DNA from: Cronobacter turicensis z3032
GTDB lineage: Bacteria; Pseudomonadota; Gammaproteobacteria; Enterobacterales; Enterobacteriaceae
Assembly (NCBI GenBank): GCA_000027065.2
Contig: FN543093.2
Coordinates: forward strand, 500,074 to 564,073
DNA: 64,000 bases
Reading direction: 5' to 3'
A program made the position numbers and the translations under genes. The notes under the pieces are model-generated. The model saw only the letters and a program-made list of their open reading frames with translations. It was not told where the DNA came from and ran no database searches. Positions 62,113-64,000 of the stretch are shown piece after piece; the first letter of the stretch is position 1, and every line of letters starts with the position of its first letter.

Positions 62113-64000
62113 AACCTATCTGGCAGAAACCTTTATTGAATGGGTAGGTGGCATCATTCAGCCCGGCGAGCGCTACCAGTTCAAATCTCCCGATCCCGAT
62201 AATGCCCTAAAACTATGGGAAGCATTCCTCTCTCTGGCGGACGGCCATCAGTTGGAAATTGCGCCAGGGCAATATATTGATTGCCTCCCCTGCAAGGGTG
62301 TTCAGCTTATTCCTGTACTGCACGGAGCCGAGGCTCCAGCATTCACAGAAAACTACATTTCTCATTTGCGCGATGAAGTTGCAGGGCGCAGCGGCGTTTT
62401 TGCCCAAACAGCGCTGTTGATTATTCACAACAGTATGCTCGATACCCTGATTAACAGCACGAAAGACGTAGCGGCACCAGATGCTATCTGGTACCCGCAA
62501 ACTTTCAGTCATCAGTTGGAAAAGCTTATTACTACTGGTAGTAACCGTTCGGAATTGTCCCGTTGTTTGCTGGAGGATCAACTGGCGACGGTACTGGATG
62601 AAGGGGCGACTGTATTTGGTTTCTCGTCGCTGTATCGCTTGCTGGATGATGGCAATCTGGATTTCTCTGAGCTTCATCTGTTTAAAGATGATGAACTACT
62701 GAACTATAGCCAGAAGCAGCTACGCACCCGACTGAATGAAAACCGGAAATTATATCGCCAGATAGAAGATAGTATTGAACGCTACAGTGGACAGCTGGAG
62801 AATGTGCTACCTGAGTTTAGTTCAAAATTCATTCAGGAGCATTTTTACGATAAAGATGACTGGCGTGAGCTCGATTTCTCCGACTACAGGAAAGAGAAAG
62901 AACAGAATAGTGAACAAAAACTGGTGCTGGAGAACGTCTCTGTCGAAAACGGTGAGGTTTGGCAACGGGCGAAAAGCGCCAGTAAGGCAGGCAAACGAGA
63001 CATCAGCCTGCTGGTGCAGGTGCAGCCTGGGCAATCAAAGGCTGAACTGGAGTTCAGTTTCCAGGGTAATGATCTTCAGGATAACCAGATAAAGATTGCC
63101 CATAATCGCCAGTTAAAGAATGCATCTTTCTGGCGCACCAGCCGGGCGGGCGGCAAGACTTCCCGCATTATGGCGTCGGTGCCTTTTGATGGGCATCCCT
63201 GCTTCTTTAGTCTCGAACTGACCAACCGCAATAATTCAGCCGAAGAGTATAAATTTCGCCTGTTGTTGGTCGAGCAGGGACAATTCTGGTTAAACGATAT
63301 TCAGCACTGCTACCGCGTTGAGCCAGGTAAAGATCAAATAACCCTGCAACTGGAAGATAACACGCTGCGTATTGCCGAGTCTGGCAACTTGATCTGTACG
63401 TTGGATGACGAGAGTGAAGATATCGACTGCCAGCATTATGCTCTTGTGAATTTTGAGACGCTGGCAAATCAAAGTGACCTGGTTCAGTTTGCGCTCGTGT
63501 CCGGTGATTCCCGTCTGTCGTTTAACATCGAGGGGCCGGGAGCAGAAGAAGGGCTAACGTTGCCGTTGCTTTTTGACCAAAGTCGTTTCAATAAATTGTT
63601 CAAAGAAGAGGGCAATGCAACCTGGAACCGACTAAAAGGGCGCATCATACTCGATAATACTGAACACAACGTCGTCGGTGTACGCCAGCAGTTGTTGATA
63701 CTGGAAGCCTCATTAATTGAACAACGTCTGCTGGGTAAGGGAAGTGACGATAGTGAGTTTGCGCTGGGTGAACTTCTTGCAAGTTACCCCGATCTCCATA
63801 ACGCCTATGAGCAGTTATTTGCCTACTATCATCGTCGTAACACCCTACCGAGTCTGGTGTCGTGGTCAGCGGAATATCGCACACTGGTCAGCTACATTGT
63901 TACTACGTTTGAACAGTCACTCCAGCAAATCGGCCTGAGCAGAGCGCTGACAGCGCACGAGAAACGTCTTCTGCATCTGGGGATTTGCCGCAATGATAGA
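62093..64000 (+). CDS. dptH: DNA phosphorothioation-dependent restriction protein DptH, 3' end outside window
   Basis: Largest member of the DptFGH complex (around 1,700 residues in known systems); 636 codons are visible and the frame is open at the window end. It starts MSVKQYETYLAETFIEW within the end of dptG, with GGAG nine bases before the ATG. The visible part is the N-terminal region, containing KRDISLLVQVQPGQ and FFSLELTNRNN. The expected HerA/FtsK-like ATPase part would lie further on. It is less AT-rich than dptF, so the operon has mixed composition. Confidence 0.88.
   Translation, partial: MSVKQYETYLAETFIEWVGGIIQPGERYQFKSPDPDNALKLWEAFLSLADGHQLEIAPGQYIDCLPCKGVQLIPVLHGAEAPAFTENYISHLRDEVAGRSGVFAQTALLIIHNSMLDTLINSTKDVAAPDAIWYPQTFSHQLEKLITTGSNRSELSRCLLEDQLATVLDEGATVFGFSSLYRLLDDGNLDFSELHLFKDDELLNYSQKQLRTRLNENRKLYRQIEDSIERYSGQLENVLPEFSSKFIQEHFYDKDDWRELDFSDYRKEKEQNSEQKLVLENVSVENGEVWQRAKSASKAGKRDISLLVQVQPGQSKAELEFSFQGNDLQDNQIKIAHNRQLKNASFWRTSRAGGKTSRIMASVPFDGHPCFFSLELTNRNNSAEEYKFRLLLVEQGQFWLNDIQHCYRVEPGKDQITLQLEDNTLRIAESGNLICTLDDESEDIDCQHYALVNFETLANQSDLVQFALVSGDSRLSFNIEGPGAEEGLTLPLLFDQSRFNKLFKEEGNATWNRLKGRIILDNTEHNVVGVRQQLLILEASLIEQRLLGKGSDDSEFALGELLASYPDLHNAYEQLFAYYHRRNTLPSLVSWSAEYRTLVSYIVTTFEQSLQQIGLSRALTAHEKRLLHLGICRNDR

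Overview
This window is chromosomal DNA from a GC-rich member of the Enterobacteriaceae. Gene order and protein sequences resemble Escherichia coli and Salmonella throughout. The accessory genes and the abundant GTAG-headed REP elements suggest Cronobacter or a close relative; that genus call is an inference. Almost everything before position 52,200 is core metabolism and housekeeping.

Left part (1-25,000) follows the E. coli 67-69 min region: exuR (cut by the window edge), exuT, uxaC-uxaA (hexuronate use), ygjV, sstT, alx with its manganese riboswitch, ygjR-ygjQ-ygjP, rlmG, fadH and patA. patA has a sigma-54-type promoter and two NtrC-like sites. A CZB-GGEEF diguanylate cyclase follows, then aer and a second chemoreceptor, both behind clear FliA (sigma-28) promoters. 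Next come yqjI/yqjH, with YqjI-type palindromes and a Fur-like box between them, and ygiQ.

Middle part (25,000-52,200) follows the E. coli 96-97 min region: ridA, pyrB-pyrI with leader peptide pyrL and attenuator, a complete arginine deiminase cluster (arcA-arcC-arcB, a YfcC-type transporter, an ArgR paralogue), tabA, argI with tandem ARG boxes, rraB, miaE, yjgM, yjgN, valS-holC, pepA and lptF-lptG. After these come a dihydroxyacetone kinase, an unknown protein with six DnaJ-like CxxC motifs, and ahr. REP elements with a GTAG head sit in many of the gaps; one forms a tandem array with a 106-bp period.

Right part (52,200-64,000) is accessory. At 52,424-57,022 is a compact cluster: two paralogous DUF2589-type proteins, a phage-type lysozyme without signal peptide, an exported barnase-fold protein that appears to lack the catalytic residues, two holin-like membrane proteins with basic tails, another exported Cys-containing protein, and a divergent LuxR-type regulator. 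Two transcription units in it share an upstream two-block motif. No phage structural genes are present, so it looks like a domesticated lysis or export module. This is the best candidate here for an undescribed system. A methyltransferase/HNH nuclease pair follows, then tRNA-Leu(CAA) leuX. Immediately after leuX the DNA turns AT-rich and carries dptF-dptG-dptH (dptH cut by the window end), the restriction half of a DNA phosphorothioation (Dnd/Dpt) defence system at a classic tRNA insertion site.
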